A stretch of DNA of 53,178 bases from contig PBLQ01000042.1 of assembly GCA_002721815.1 (NCBI GenBank), positions 1 to 53,178 on the forward strand. The letters run 5' to 3'. A program made the translations under genes and the position numbers. Under the pieces are notes generated by a model, which ran no database searches, was not told the origin of the DNA, and worked only from the letters and a program-made list of their open reading frames with translations. Shown here in pieces: positions 7,689 through 17,551 of the stretch (positions within the stretch are counted from its first letter, which is position 1; each line of letters opens with the position of its first letter). Origin of the DNA: Myxococcales bacterium (lineage in GTDB: Bacteria; Myxococcota; UBA727; GCA-2721815).

Positions 7689-10151
7689 ATGCGCGACCCA
7701 ACACCAACACCCACATCGCTCATTGGCTTACTGGTGCTCTTGTTATGGGCTCAATTCGCATACGGCGCAGAACTCGAAAACAGTGATGGAGACTGCCGGT
7801 ATCGGGGAGATGTGACCGGAGAAATCGCAGCTAACATGCAATGTCACACCGCTGATGCGGCTTCAGACTGTACCGGTGAACTTGAAACGACCGTCAGTGA
7901 GCAAATGTTAACCACAAATATTGATGTTACCGACATACAAACCTGGTTGGTGGAAACACTCGCGCACTCAGCGTACGCCTGCCAAAATGATTTAAACCGA
8001 GACAATGAAGTGAACGTTTGCGATGCCGTGGTTTTGGTGAACGGGGTTCTGGGAAACACAAACCAATACCTGCGAACGATTGAACCCACCATTCATCGGG
8101 CGGTCATACGTCACGGCTCACTCGAATTACAGTTTGATCAACCTCTCACCGGCGATGCCACTTTCATCATTGCGTCCGCCCAAGACAGCATCGAAATCAC
8201 AACTTCAAAAATGGGACTGGACCGCTTTGAAATCATTTCAACACTCCCAAACGGGTTTGATGTGGGGGCCATTTCTTCATCCGTTCAACTCTGTACGGGT
8301 GAAACCCCATCGCAATGCAGTCCACCATTCACCCCGGTAACTTGCGCAACAGGACATCAAGGAAACCTGTGCGACGGTTGCGAAGAGGGCTGGATCATGG
8401 GTCCGGATGAACAATGTATCCCCTATGATGGCCCACTGTGTGGTGTGGTGGGGCGGCTGCCCTTACAAAAAAACTTCACCACCACCATCAGCACGGACCC
8501 TGCTTCCACGGACCCCGTGGGAGGACGAACCCTTTCGGTTCTTGGCGACTTCGCATTGATTGGCAACAGCGCAAATGATGTTGGTGCCTACTTGGTCGAC
8601 GTGACCAGCCCCCCTAACCCCGAAATGATTCGCCGTATTTTACCTTCGCAAATTTCCTGTGAAGATTGCGATCCCGGGACGCCTCTGTGTAATTACCAAG
8701 ACAGCGAACTGGATTGCACCAATGCCGGTGGCTCCTGGGTGCCCCCAGAAGGAAGACATCAAAGAGGCATCAACAACGTACAATTGCATCAAGGCTCAGA
8801 TGGCGGACTTTATGCCTTCATCAGTTACTATTCAGGCTCATATTTGAACGGCGATGACATATGTGTCATGCAAAACCTCGGATATTACCCTTGCGAAGCG
8901 GCCCCTTACCCCTGCCGAGTTGAAATCATCGATGTGCTAGACGCTGTCGCCGCACCAGACACGCCCAGTAAGCCATTGGGGTACTTGATGTACCAAACGA
9001 ATACCTATGAGCCAGCACTGCTGGTCAACAACCATCAAAACAAAACATTCGCTTATCTCGGCACCAAAGCAGGCCTTAGCGTCTACGATGTAACAAACCC
9101 ATCCAACCCCACCATTGTCATCCCTGAAGAAACGGAGAATGACGATCCCAATATTTTTGGCGACAGCAAAGTCAGCTCCATGACCATTGCTGAAGATCGG
9201 ATTGTCATGACCATTGGTGGATGGCCCTATTCGGTCCGGTGGAAAGACCTCACCACCGGTGCCTTGTCTGAAAACGGTCTTTACGCCGAGGGCGTTAAAA
9301 GCCTTGCCTACGCCCGCGGACATCTTTTCTATTCGACCTTATTTGATGTGTTCGCTTTTTCTTTTGATGCCCCAGAAAACCATGATGAACAAAGCCAACC
9401 TGTCTACGATTTTCAACCCTCGCCCGGATATGCCTACGAAAAGTCATTCACCACTGATGGCGAAAAATTGTATTTCTTTAAGTACAATCCCTCTCCAGAA
9501 ATCACACAGGACATTCAGGGCTGGTCTCATCCATCTAAAATTTTTGAAATCAACCCCTCTGATGCCCCTAATTTTTCCCCACCTGGCGCAGCCTGGTGTA
9601 CGGACTGCACAAATGATAGCGCATGCGAGTTTGAAGACGAGTGGTGGTGCACTGAAGCAGGTGGTCAATGGGTGGAGGCGAACCCCCTTTTTGAAAGCAT
9701 CAACCAACCTTATTTGGGGGACTGCACACATTGCGGTGAATGTTCCGGGTGCGCCGGCATCGAAGGAAGCACTGAATGCGGGCGGTGCTACGATGGCAAC
9801 TGCAATGAGCTGAAACCAAATTTCGACCAATATACCTGTAACTTTTACCACAACGACTGGGTCGTCCCTCTCAACCCTGATGACTGTGTTTCCGCTGGTG
9901 GCACTTGGCAGCCAACCCTAGATGATGCGTCATGTGCACAACTCGATGACCTTAGCTCATGCGATGCAAACAATGGTCGCTGGGCTTATACTGGACCCAG
10001 TGATGCCGCTACCCCGGTAAACCAACGTTTTTTTCAGCTCGACCAGCTCAACGTGGCAGACGGGTTTTTATACGGCCTCGAATGGGGGAACCCGTTCGTC
10101 CCCGACGTGCCTGCGGCCCTAACCATTTTTGATGTGAACTGCGACGAGTAA
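7689..10151 (+). CDS. large secreted Cys-rich protein with dockerin-like and LVIVD-type repeats
   Basis: An 820-residue exported protein with a signal peptide (about residues 1-26, ending AYGA). An N-terminal dockerin-like region holds two EF-hand-like units (TNIDVTDIQTWL and DLNRDNEVNVCDAVV). An EGF-like C-x-x-G-C-x-x-G segment follows. The remainder has strands such as ALIGNSANDVGAYLVDV and AYLGTKAGLSVYDVT that fit LVIVD/WD-like beta-propeller blades. Three or four inserts with a C-x-x-A-G-G-x-W core (CTNAGGSW, CTEAGGQW, CVSAGGTW) interrupt the propeller and add many Cys. The ATG at 7689 has GAGGGAG upstream. Its stop falls three bases from the opposing gene. Role unknown; probably extracellular. 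Confidence 0.85.
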   Translation: MRDPTPTPTSLIGLLVLLLWAQFAYGAELENSDGDCRYRGDVTGEIAANMQCHTADAASDCTGELETTVSEQMLTTNIDVTDIQTWLVETLAHSAYACQNDLNRDNEVNVCDAVVLVNGVLGNTNQYLRTIEPTIHRAVIRHGSLELQFDQPLTGDATFIIASAQDSIEITTSKMGLDRFEIISTLPNGFDVGAISSSVQLCTGETPSQCSPPFTPVTCATGHQGNLCDGCEEGWIMGPDEQCIPYDGPLCGVVGRLPLQKNFTTTISTDPASTDPVGGRTLSVLGDFALIGNSANDVGAYLVDVTSPPNPEMIRRILPSQISCEDCDPGTPLCNYQDSELDCTNAGGSWVPPEGRHQRGINNVQLHQGSDGGLYAFISYYSGSYLNGDDICVMQNLGYYPCEAAPYPCRVEIIDVLDAVAAPDTPSKPLGYLMYQTNTYEPALLVNNHQNKTFAYLGTKAGLSVYDVTNPSNPTIVIPEETENDDPNIFGDSKVSSMTIAEDRIVMTIGGWPYSVRWKDLTTGALSENGLYAEGVKSLAYARGHLFYSTLFDVFAFSFDAPENHDEQSQPVYDFQPSPGYAYEKSFTTDGEKLYFFKYNPSPEITQDIQGWSHPSKIFEINPSDAPNFSPPGAAWCTDCTNDSACEFEDEWWCTEAGGQWVEANPLFESINQPYLGDCTHCGECSGCAGIEGSTECGRCYDGNCNELKPNFDQYTCNFYHNDWVVPLNPDDCVSAGGTWQPTLDDASCAQLDDLSSCDANNGRWAYTGPSDAATPVNQRFFQLDQLNVADGFLYGLEWGNPFVPDVPAALTIFDVNCDE

Positions 10152-10154
10152 TTT

Positions 10155-13100
10155 TTACTCCTCACACACATCGCCCACAAAATCACCATCGCTGTCCAGT
10201 TGGTCTGCATTTGAAATGGCCGGGCAGTTATCGAGTGCATACATACGGTACCAAGTAAGGCGACTGCTGTCGCTGTGATCGGCGCCTTCAAGCAAAAACA
10301 CGTCTAAGCGCCCATCGGCATCCACATCGGCAATGGCGCCTCTTTTAGTTCGTACACCCCCATTACTCACATATTCCGTTTCAAACGAACCGTTGTCACG
10401 CTGTCGAAACCAATACTTATTGTTGGCAATGACATCCACATCACCGTCGCCCTCAACGTCGATGACTTTAAAAGGGCCCAAAAAGCCTTCGTCGTCATCA
10501 ATGGAGCTTTGTACCTTAATCATATGGTCATCTAAGAGCGTTGGATCGGTGTTGCCGTCGTTTTCCCACCATTCAGCGCCATAAGAGGCGGCATCATTAT
10601 TGGTGACAATGTCCAAATCATGATCCGCATCCATGTCTGCCGCTAAGACACTGACGCGGCCTTGCCTGTTCGATCCGTAATAGGTGAAATTGTCTTCAAT
10701 GTCAGAAACCAAAGTCGCTTGAGTGAAATTTTCGTTGCCATCATTTCGAAGCCAAGCCACAAAACCATCGTTCTCACTCCAAGTCGGATTGGTCGCAACC
10801 CCGGCAAAAACAATGTCCTGGTGACCATCGCCATTAAAATCAGCCATCTGCGGGGTGTTCAAATACAAAATACCACTGGTCAACAAATGAGCGGCAAAAG
10901 TGAAATCGTTGTTCAGGTTCTCGTGCCACGCCAATGCGCCCAAGTCGTCAGAGGTCGTGGTTGTGCCGTTATCGTGCATGCACACCGTGACCAAATCGAC
11001 ATCACCATCGGCGTCTAAATCGCCACTGGTTTTGATTTCCCAACCATTATCGCATACCGCTTGCAATGCACTGTCCACGTAGCTTGCTGTAATTTCTTCA
11101 AACGCATTCTCCAAACGGTATTGACGCCACGGCTCTTCATCAGGGTCGTGCACAATTTGCGTGAAATCTTGTAAGTTTTTGTAAACCACCAAATCAGTAG
11201 CTCCCGCAGTGAGGAGCTCGGGGAAACCATCGCCATTGAGATCGGCCACCCAATCGGTTTCGGGATAAACATCTTTAAAGCCGTAGGTGGGGAACTGATC
11301 GATGGTGCCACCATTATTATAAAAAATATAAGCATCTCTTGGAATCACATCCAAATCACCGTCGTTATCGATGTCTTCAATAAAGGTTTTCTCCCCACGC
11401 CAGTGAAAATCACCAATTTGATAACTCGCAGTATTCTCTAAATCGGGCGCCGGCCAGCTGTCATTGTAAGTCCTCAAAACGGTTCTCACCCGGCCAATGT
11501 CATCGGCATAACCGTCACAATCACTGTCCCAGCCGGTGGATGCCGCAAAAGGATTCATATCGTCACAATCGCCCAAAGTCTCAAAGCCATCGCCATCGGC
11601 ATCTGAATCACAGACATCCCCAAAACCGTCTAAATCAAAATCTTCTTGCTGGGTGTTGGCATTTAATCGGCAATTGTCTGTTTCATCGAGCACAGCGTCA
11701 TCGTCAGCATCGGTGTCGAGTGCGTCCGCGAGCGTATCCCCATCGGTATCGCGCGCCACTTGGGGGCAGCCATTCTCATTACAGTTGAGTTCAACAAAAT
11801 CATCAAAACCATCGCCATCGGAATCTGGGTTATCCGGGTTGGTCCCAAAGGTCCCTTCTTCAAGGTTGCCAACCCCATCGCCATCGCGGTCCGTGTCGCA
11901 GGCATCACCAATCCCGTCTAAGTCTAAATCCAATTGGTCCGTGTTGATGGTGAAACGACAATTATCAACCTTGTCGTGGATGGTATCGAGATCTTCATCT
12001 TGGCTGCAAGGGTTGCCGCGACCATCGTTATTTAAATCTGCTTGGTCTGGGTTGTAATGCGCAGGACAATTATCGTTCCAGATCAAACGAGAGATGTAGA
12101 CGGTCGTCGTGTCATACCAGATTGCTTCGGGAACATGATCACCATCGATGTCCGCCCAGATACTCCCCAAAGATGTATCCTCGTCCTCTAAATATTCATT
12201 CAATGATGTTTGCAAAAAATGATTGGCACCATTGTTTTCATAGAGCATACGTTCGTAGGTATAGGCGCCGAATTCACCGCCCCTCAAGGTTACGAGCAAA
12301 TCGATGTCACCGTCACCATCCACATCAACTGTTCGCACGCTGTTCACCAAACGAGAACCTTCATAAAGCACCCGTTGGGAAAAATCAGCCTCCCCCGCTG
12401 CCCGCTCCAACCAATAAAGTCGGTAAACGTCGCTCCACACCAGCTCATCCGTCACTAATATTTCTCCTTGCCCGTTACCATCAAAATCGTCGCAGCCGAC
12501 AACCTCCAAACCGAAAGGATGGGACTCGCTGTTGATGTCATATACATCGCTGTATACGGTCTGGGTGTAGTGTAAAGCAGGGGAACTGCTGTCGGTGAGT
12601 GTGGCCCATTTTACGTTTTCGTCATCCCAATAAACAATACCGCGTTCGCCCACATTTTTACTACAAACCTGCAGACTCCCATACTCCATATCTGCCATCA
12701 CCGTCCGCTCGGTAAAGGTGCCATTACTGCTAAAGAGCAGCTGTTGTAAATCATCATCGTCGTTCTGATATAAGACATAGTCGCGATTATCGGTGGGAAG
12801 CCACGAAGCAATAAAGGCGTTTTTTAATTCCATACCGCCGAGTTCGTAGGTATCGCTCTCGTCACTCCCCTCATTTTCATACATGAAAAGCTTCGTATCA
12901 TCGGTCGTCCAATTCCCGTCATCGACTGATTTTGTCGCAATTAAATCCAAAGGTGCCTGATCCCAACTCATATTAGAAGGAAGTGTTAAGCGACCCGCCT
13001 GCAAAGATGTCTGCCTGGTCACAAAAGAATAATCGATGTGGGTGAACTGGGACTGGTAGACTTCAAAAGGTAAATTATCGTTCCGATACCATTTGGTGCC

Positions 13101-13955
13101 GTCGATCACATCAATGTCCCCGTCGCGATCGAAATCTGCGAAAGCAAGCGTGTCCAAATAAGAGTTTGGGTTACCGGAATCTTCCAATACGATTTGAGTG
13201 GTTACGATTTCTTTTAAGCCGTAAAGGCCATCTTCATCAGGATCGTTGCGCACCATGCAAACCCGATCGGAAGTCGCAGTGGGCGGGGTAAGCTCGGGTG
13301 ATCCCGGTGGGCACTCACTTAAGCGCCTGCATTGGCGGTCAGACGTGGGCGTGGCTGCCACGGTCTCGTATTCATTGATCCCGCAAACCGTATAGGGCCA
13401 GCACCCTAAACGGTCGTTGGAACCGCCCTCAAAATAACCACGGCCCTCGACGCACTCGCACGCGGGTGGCATATAGACGGTGGTGTTGTTCACACAAGTG
13501 GCACCCGGAGCACAAATACAACGGTTTGTTGAGAAGGCGTTTCCGGGCCACACACAATTATCATCTTCTTCAAGGCAATCGTCGGTCTCTTCACATTCGC
13601 AGGTGTCGGGATTGAGTTTGGACCAATCGGCACATGTTAACGTGCAACCAGAACCATCCGTGGAGCCGTTCGTGGAGCCATCAGCAGAACCATTCGTGGA
13701 GCCATCAGCAGAACCATTCGTGGAGCCATCAGTGGAACCATTCGTGGAGCCGTCAGTGGAACCATTGGCCGAGCCATCGGCGGAACCATCTGTAGAACCG
13801 TCCACACTGCCATCCATCGAACCGTCGGATCCCGTACCAGCCCCCTCAACAGATCCGTTGACCGTGCCATTGTTTCCTGATTCAGCCGGCCCCAGACAAG
13901 CCACGGCACTGCCCAGCAAAAAAGCTAAGCTGCTAATTAATAGTGATTTATTCAT
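10155..13955 (-). CDS. FG-GAP / thrombospondin type 3 repeat lipoprotein with (D/N)GS linker
   Basis: A 1266-residue lipoprotein with lipobox A-V-A-C (Cys20). A long low-complexity linker of about fifteen [DN]-G-S-x units runs to about residue 100. Next comes a Cys-rich region with TNFR-like spacing (about residues 100-230). Two blocks of FG-GAP/VCBS-type propeller repeats (D-x-D-x-D-G-x-x-D, about residues 255-620 and 870-1220) flank a thrombospondin type 3 calcium region (about 630-850; DNC..D.DGDG..D.CD). It ends with another partial TSP3 unit. FG-GAP propellers and TSP3 loops bind calcium, so a surface-displayed adhesin or structural protein is likely. The GAGGGG ribosome site sits 6 bases before the ATG. 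Confidence 0.9.
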   Translation of the reverse strand: MNKSLLISSLAFLLGSAVACLGPAESGNNGTVNGSVEGAGTGSDGSMDGSVDGSTDGSADGSANGSTDGSTNGSTDGSTNGSADGSTNGSADGSTNGSTDGSGCTLTCADWSKLNPDTCECEETDDCLEEDDNCVWPGNAFSTNRCICAPGATCVNNTTVYMPPACECVEGRGYFEGGSNDRLGCWPYTVCGINEYETVAATPTSDRQCRRLSECPPGSPELTPPTATSDRVCMVRNDPDEDGLYGLKEIVTTQIVLEDSGNPNSYLDTLAFADFDRDGDIDVIDGTKWYRNDNLPFEVYQSQFTHIDYSFVTRQTSLQAGRLTLPSNMSWDQAPLDLIATKSVDDGNWTTDDTKLFMYENEGSDESDTYELGGMELKNAFIASWLPTDNRDYVLYQNDDDDLQQLLFSSNGTFTERTVMADMEYGSLQVCSKNVGERGIVYWDDENVKWATLTDSSSPALHYTQTVYSDVYDINSESHPFGLEVVGCDDFDGNGQGEILVTDELVWSDVYRLYWLERAAGEADFSQRVLYEGSRLVNSVRTVDVDGDGDIDLLVTLRGGEFGAYTYERMLYENNGANHFLQTSLNEYLEDEDTSLGSIWADIDGDHVPEAIWYDTTTVYISRLIWNDNCPAHYNPDQADLNNDGRGNPCSQDEDLDTIHDKVDNCRFTINTDQLDLDLDGIGDACDTDRDGDGVGNLEEGTFGTNPDNPDSDGDGFDDFVELNCNENGCPQVARDTDGDTLADALDTDADDDAVLDETDNCRLNANTQQEDFDLDGFGDVCDSDADGDGFETLGDCDDMNPFAASTGWDSDCDGYADDIGRVRTVLRTYNDSWPAPDLENTASYQIGDFHWRGEKTFIEDIDNDGDLDVIPRDAYIFYNNGGTIDQFPTYGFKDVYPETDWVADLNGDGFPELLTAGATDLVVYKNLQDFTQIVHDPDEEPWRQYRLENAFEEITASYVDSALQAVCDNGWEIKTSGDLDADGDVDLVTVCMHDNGTTTTSDDLGALAWHENLNNDFTFAAHLLTSGILYLNTPQMADFNGDGHQDIVFAGVATNPTWSENDGFVAWLRNDGNENFTQATLVSDIEDNFTYYGSNRQGRVSVLAADMDADHDLDIVTNNDAASYGAEWWENDGNTDPTLLDDHMIKVQSSIDDDEGFLGPFKVIDVEGDGDVDVIANNKYWFRQRDNGSFETEYVSNGGVRTKRGAIADVDADGRLDVFLLEGADHSDSSRLTWYRMYALDNCPAISNADQLDSDGDFVGDVCEE
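13651..13828 (-). repeat. tandem 12/24-base repeats encoding [DN]GS linker
   Basis: Degenerate 12-base units, with higher-order near-identical 24-base copies (GAACCATTCGTGGAGCCATC-like on the plus strand), encode the Gly-Ser-x-Asp/Asn linker. The most homogeneous copies lie at about 13680-13760, a typical sign of recent unit duplication. Confidence 0.8.
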
Positions 13956-13963
13956 TTTTTCCC

Positions 13964-13998
13964 CTCAAAAAGAACCCCCGTCGATACCCCTTCGACGG
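13964..13998 (-). terminator. rho-independent terminator of the alc-uraD-uraH operon
   Basis: On the minus strand a 7-base-pair stem (CCGTCGA / TCGACGG, 13978-13998) with a 7-base loop is followed by GGGTTCTTTTT. It lies 28 bases after the DUF6986 gene stop and just upstream of the next lipoprotein start, separating the two units. Confidence 0.6.
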
Positions 13999-14025
13999 CC
14001 TTCGGTCTCCCACTATTCTATGGAC

Positions 14026-15474
14026 TTAGCCGTTGTTTTGGCGTCTGTCGTCTAAGATTTTGGCAAAGGAACGCGAACGAATCTCCTCTAAAGTAAGCCC
14101 GGTATCCGTGGCTTCTTCTTCAGAAATGGCGCCCGAATTCATGCCGCGTAAAAAGTAGTTGAGCAACCCTTGGCCCGTGGCCGCATCATCAAAAACATCA
14201 CCCACCAAAGTGGCCTGCGCTGCTTTGTCCATAAAACTTTTCAAACGCAAGGAAGCCATGCGTGCCCCCTCTAAAAAGAAATAATACATGGCCGCATAAC
14301 GAATGGGCACTTGGGCCGGATGCAAATCCCAACCTTGATAGTACCCCATGATCAAAGAGTGGCGAATGTGGCTGTAACTCAAACGCCACGCACGGTGGAC
14401 CACATCGGCATTTTCTTGGAGCTGTGCGTCACTCAAGCTGGTACCGTCTTTCGGCTTGGCGTGGGGCCCCACCGGCATGACGTTGGTGGCACCGTTACTC
14501 AAGAAAATCCCAGTATTGCCGTAAGCCACTTTCATCATTTCTAAAGCAAAATCACAGGAAGGATGATCCATCACTTGGTGGTCGGCCGTAATTTGGCACG
14601 ACGCCGTGTAATCATAAGTGCCAAAGTGACACCCTGTGATACGCCCCGCACCGGCATCGACCAACACCGGTAAACGCGAAGAACCATTGGGACCCAAAAT
14701 ACTTTGAGTGGTTTCGATCATGATCTCCATTTTGAGCGTGCCGGGTGCCAAGTTAAGTTTGGACTCGAGCATGCCGAAAACTTTTACCAACGAAGATACT
14801 TCTTCTTTCATCACCACTTTGGGCAAAGTCACCACAAAGTTATCCGGCAATTTCCCGCCCGTTTTCTCCACCAAAGTGCTCACAAATAAATCCAAAGTGC
14901 GCAAAGAACGACGCTTGAGTTGTTCGCTCAACGGCTTGATGCGAATGCCAATAAATGGCGGCAGCGTGCCTTCGGTCATGCCCAAAGCCACTTCACCTGC
15001 AGTGCGCTTTGCATCCCCGTCTTCTTCATCGTCAGGGCGGTTGCCATAGCCATCTTCAAAATCAATGCGGAAATCTTCGACGGGTTCGCGTTCGAGCTTT
15101 TTCACCATGCGGTCATAAACCGCGTGGGCCAGCCAAATGTGCGGCGCCTCTTTTTGCATTTGCGCGTTGTTTTGGGTGACATGCTCAATGAGTTCATCCA
15201 CGTTGCCTTGATAGGTAGGCAAATCTTCGTAACCCGGGAATTGCAACGCTTGGGCAAAGGCCACAAAATTAGGGGCGTATTGGGTTAGGGAACCACGGGC
15301 CAATTTACCAATCTTTTCAGCCGTGTCTTTTTTGAACAGTTGCGCGCCACCGTAAATCGTGTGGACGGGTTGGCGATCGTGGCTCTCTCCTGGGTATCGG
15401 TGGGCAAACGCCGTGTTGGCGATGCACAGCTCATCGAGAACTTCAGACAAATCTTCTTGGGTCAATGTGGTCAT
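14026..15474 (-). CDS. DUF6986 aldolase/citrate-lyase/malate-synthase-like protein
   Basis: A 482-residue protein recognised as the DUF6986 type, a TIM-barrel family related to HpcH/HpaI aldolases, CitE and malate synthase. Metal/substrate-site-like segments are RIDFEDGYG (136-144), IMIETTQ (251-257) and GTYDYTAS (285-292). In Actinobacteria homologues often sit beside allantoicase genes. It is the last gene of an allantoicase-uraD-uraH operon, so it may consume glyoxylate or act on ureidoglycolate; this is inference from context. The ATG at 15474 was chosen because AAAGG lies about 8 bases upstream and the longer frame (from 15516) would overlap uraH. A terminator follows. A C-C lyase or synthase activity is likely; the substrate is unproven. 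Confidence 0.8.
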   Translation of the reverse strand: MTTLTQEDLSEVLDELCIANTAFAHRYPGESHDRQPVHTIYGGAQLFKKDTAEKIGKLARGSLTQYAPNFVAFAQALQFPGYEDLPTYQGNVDELIEHVTQNNAQMQKEAPHIWLAHAVYDRMVKKLEREPVEDFRIDFEDGYGNRPDDEEDGDAKRTAGEVALGMTEGTLPPFIGIRIKPLSEQLKRRSLRTLDLFVSTLVEKTGGKLPDNFVVTLPKVVMKEEVSSLVKVFGMLESKLNLAPGTLKMEIMIETTQSILGPNGSSRLPVLVDAGAGRITGCHFGTYDYTASCQITADHQVMDHPSCDFALEMMKVAYGNTGIFLSNGATNVMPVGPHAKPKDGTSLSDAQLQENADVVHRAWRLSYSHIRHSLIMGYYQGWDLHPAQVPIRYAAMYYFFLEGARMASLRLKSFMDKAAQATLVGDVFDDAATGQGLLNYFLRGMNSGAISEEEATDTGLTLEEIRSRSFAKILDDRRQNNG

Positions 15475-15487
15475 GGTCGTGCCTTTC

Positions 15488-15829
15488 TCAGCTTCCGCGG
15501 TAAGTGCTGTAGCCAAAAGGATTAAGCAACAATGGAACGTGATGGTGCTCTTCGGGCTTGGTCACCTCGAAAGCGATGGTCACTTCGGGATAAAAACCTT
15601 GAACGTTATTGGCCTTAAAATAAACGCCGGTTTGAAAGTTGAGTCGGTAGTTACCGCACTCCAAACTCATTCCAGCAGGTAAAAAAGCCCCAACCCTTCC
15701 GTCGCTGTCGGTTTGATGGGTCGCAACAAATTTCCAATCGCCGCCTTCTTGCCGCTCCAAGGTAATCGAAACGCCTTCCGCGGGACGCCCCGCGGTGGTG
15801 TTGAGAATGTGCGTTGAAAGTTGTGCCAT
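15488..15829 (-). CDS. uraH: 5-hydroxyisourate hydrolase
   Basis: A 113-residue transthyretin-like HIU hydrolase, the second enzyme of urate breakdown (5-hydroxyisourate to OHCU). Family hallmarks are all present: N-terminal STHILNT with His7, Arg45 in SDGR, the His95-97 run before VPLLLNPFGYSTY, and the diagnostic C-terminal Y-R-G-S (110-113). There is no signal peptide, so it acts in the cytosol. Its ATG overlaps the uraD stop in TAATG, implying translational coupling. The DUF6986 gene begins 13 bases downstream. Confidence 0.96.
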   Translation of the reverse strand: MAQLSTHILNTTAGRPAEGVSITLERQEGGDWKFVATHQTDSDGRVGAFLPAGMSLECGNYRLNFQTGVYFKANNVQGFYPEVTIAFEVTKPEEHHHVPLLLNPFGYSTYRGS

Positions 15830-16326
15830 TAGATTTTCTCCAATCGAATTTTAGTGATGGCGCTGTGTTCGCGCGCCGCATTTTCTAATTCCTGTTGACG
15901 GTCATTGGGCAGCCGTTCCCGAAGTGCGTGCAGCATTTCGTCCGCTGATTTACCGGTGGCGCAAATGAGAAAAACAAAACCAAATTTTTCAAAATAGGCG
16001 TCATTGCCCTCGGTCAATCCTTGAATCACCTCTTCGGACGCCGACGCCACACCCGCTTGTTCGCCGGCAGACCAATCGGCAGTGCTGGCAAATTTTTCCC
16101 GCAGCTGACTTTCGCCAATGCGTGGGTGATGGCCAAAAGCATCGAGCCATTCTGATTCGGGCAAAGCAAACCACACCGCGTCCGACTTTTCGAACAATTC
16201 CGCATCGGACGTAAAAGGGCGCGCTTGCACCATGCTGCTCACCCATTGGGCAGACCCACAGCATTTGATCAGGGCTTCTCGAGCTGCTTCTTCGCTCATG
16301 GCGTTGATTTGGGCCAAGTCCACCAT
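15829..16326 (-). CDS. uraD: OHCU decarboxylase
   Basis: A 165-residue 2-oxo-4-hydroxy-4-carboxy-5-ureidoimidazoline decarboxylase, converting OHCU to S-allantoin. The catalytic signature H66-H-P-R-I-G71 is intact, followed by the WSAGEQAGV helix and the NDAYFEKFGFVFL(I)CATGKS block that lines the active site. Its length is normal. It starts three bases after the allantoicase stop and shares one base with uraH, so the three genes form one transcript. Cytosolic. Confidence 0.96.
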   Translation of the reverse strand: MVDLAQINAMSEEAAREALIKCCGSAQWVSSMVQARPFTSDAELFEKSDAVWFALPESEWLDAFGHHPRIGESQLREKFASTADWSAGEQAGVASASEEVIQGLTEGNDAYFEKFGFVFLICATGKSADEMLHALRERLPNDRQQELENAAREHSAITKIRLEKI

Positions 16327-16329
16327 CGT

Positions 16330-17334
16330 TTAATCCTTAACCACCCTGCCCATCACGCGCAGACGACTCACGCCACCGTCGGGGAAGATCCGCAAACGGA
16401 CGTGGGTGAATGGGCCAGCACTTTTGAGCTCTTCACAATTAAAGGTTTCATTGGGGCCCAAAGGGATTTCGCTGAGAACGTTCACCCAATCGGCCTCATT
16501 GCCATCGTAAAAACGAAGTTTTTGGCCGGTGGCGTCGATGCCATCCAGTGAGAAATGTTTTGGGTAATTGCCAATGAAGTGATCGGTGGACAATTGGATT
16601 TTTTCAAGCGCGCCCTTTTGGCCCAACTTGATCACCAACCAATCCTCGCTCCAGTCTCGCTTGCGACGGGTTTCCCAGCCGTCCCCCATGTTCACTCCTG
16701 GATGGGGCTTGATGATGTTGTGCATGTCGCCAAAAAACATGTCGTTGCAACCCACCACTTGGCCACCATGAACCAAGCCTGCCAAATCCATAATTTCGTC
16801 TTGAGCCGTCGTGGGCGTGACATCGCCATACACTTGAAAACGGGCCACCCCACCGTCGGGGAAAATGTTTAAGCGTACGTGGGTATAATCGCCCATTTTT
16901 TCAACGGCGAAAAGATTGGGTGAACCACGCAACAATGGCACCTGGGGCAGTATTTCTTCCCAAAGCTTTTCTTCGCCCAGGGTGACATTTGTAGAAGATG
17001 GCGCATCGATTTTGCAGGCATCCACAGAGGCAAAAGCAGGATGGTTCCCAAGAAAATGCCGGGTATCAATGTTCACAGCTTTCACTTTGCCGGGCAGACC
17101 CAGTTTGATCACCGCACGATCATAGCCCAGTTCTCTTTTGCGCCGGCTTTCCCAGCCGTCCATCCATTTGCCCCGTTCGGTGTATTTGTCTGCGATGAAT
17201 ATCGGCTCTTCTTTTTTGAGCAGGTTTTCTTTTTCGGCAAAGAAATCATCACTGGAAAAAACCACCTGAGAACCGAGGTCTTCTGCGGCCAAGTTCACTA
17301 AATTTTTAAAAGCTGCCAAACTGGGTGCATCCAT
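16330..17334 (-). CDS. alc: allantoicase
   Basis: Allantoicase (allantoate amidinohydrolase), about 334 residues, releasing urea and ureidoglycolate from allantoate. The two homologous jelly-roll halves are visible as duplicated motifs: DGWESRRKR in the first and DGWETRRKR in the second. Each is followed by a VIKLG strand and a later HVRLNIFPDGG / HVRLRIFPDGG segment. The ATG at 17334 (MDAPSLAAF) was chosen because it gives normal family length and an AAGG precedes it; the frame is open to 17460 but that extension looks non-conserved. It is the first gene of the urate operon on this strand, divergent from puuD. Confidence 0.93.
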   Translation of the reverse strand: MDAPSLAAFKNLVNLAAEDLGSQVVFSSDDFFAEKENLLKKEEPIFIADKYTERGKWMDGWESRRKRELGYDRAVIKLGLPGKVKAVNIDTRHFLGNHPAFASVDACKIDAPSSTNVTLGEEKLWEEILPQVPLLRGSPNLFAVEKMGDYTHVRLNIFPDGGVARFQVYGDVTPTTAQDEIMDLAGLVHGGQVVGCNDMFFGDMHNIIKPHPGVNMGDGWETRRKRDWSEDWLVIKLGQKGALEKIQLSTDHFIGNYPKHFSLDGIDATGQKLRFYDGNEADWVNVLSEIPLGPNETFNCEELKSAGPFTHVRLRIFPDGGVSRLRVMGRVVKD

Positions 17335-17497
17335 ATGCCTAAACCTTATAATAGGACTTCTAAACGTCCGTACCGGAAAATGGAAAATCGGGCTTGAACG
17401 GCGCGAATTACCAATAAAATGAAGGATATCTGGCATAGCAAAAAATTTGGCCATTCCCAAGTGGGTAATCAGGGTTGCAGTCTCAACCGCCAGTTTC

Positions 17498-17525
17498 TTG
17501 AATTATGACCCTTTAGAGGTCTAAT
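17498..17525 (+). promoter_or_regulatory. candidate puuD promoter
   Basis: TTGAAT (17498-17503) and TCTAAT (17520-17525) are spaced by 16 bases, the same -10 and spacing as seen before trxB. They lie 26 bases upstream of the puuD ATG. The -35 match is weaker (4 of 6). Confidence 0.4.
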
Positions 17526-17551
17526 CTACTGAAAAAGGAGCTTTTTTTCAC

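Noticed and set aside
13651-13828. CRISPR-like array
   Set aside because: Units are short, contiguous, without spacers, and encode a Gly-Ser linker in frame.
17335-17460. N-terminal extension of allantoicase
   Set aside because: The extension lacks conserved character, would exceed family length and would cover the alc promoter region; ATG 17334 has a ribosome site.
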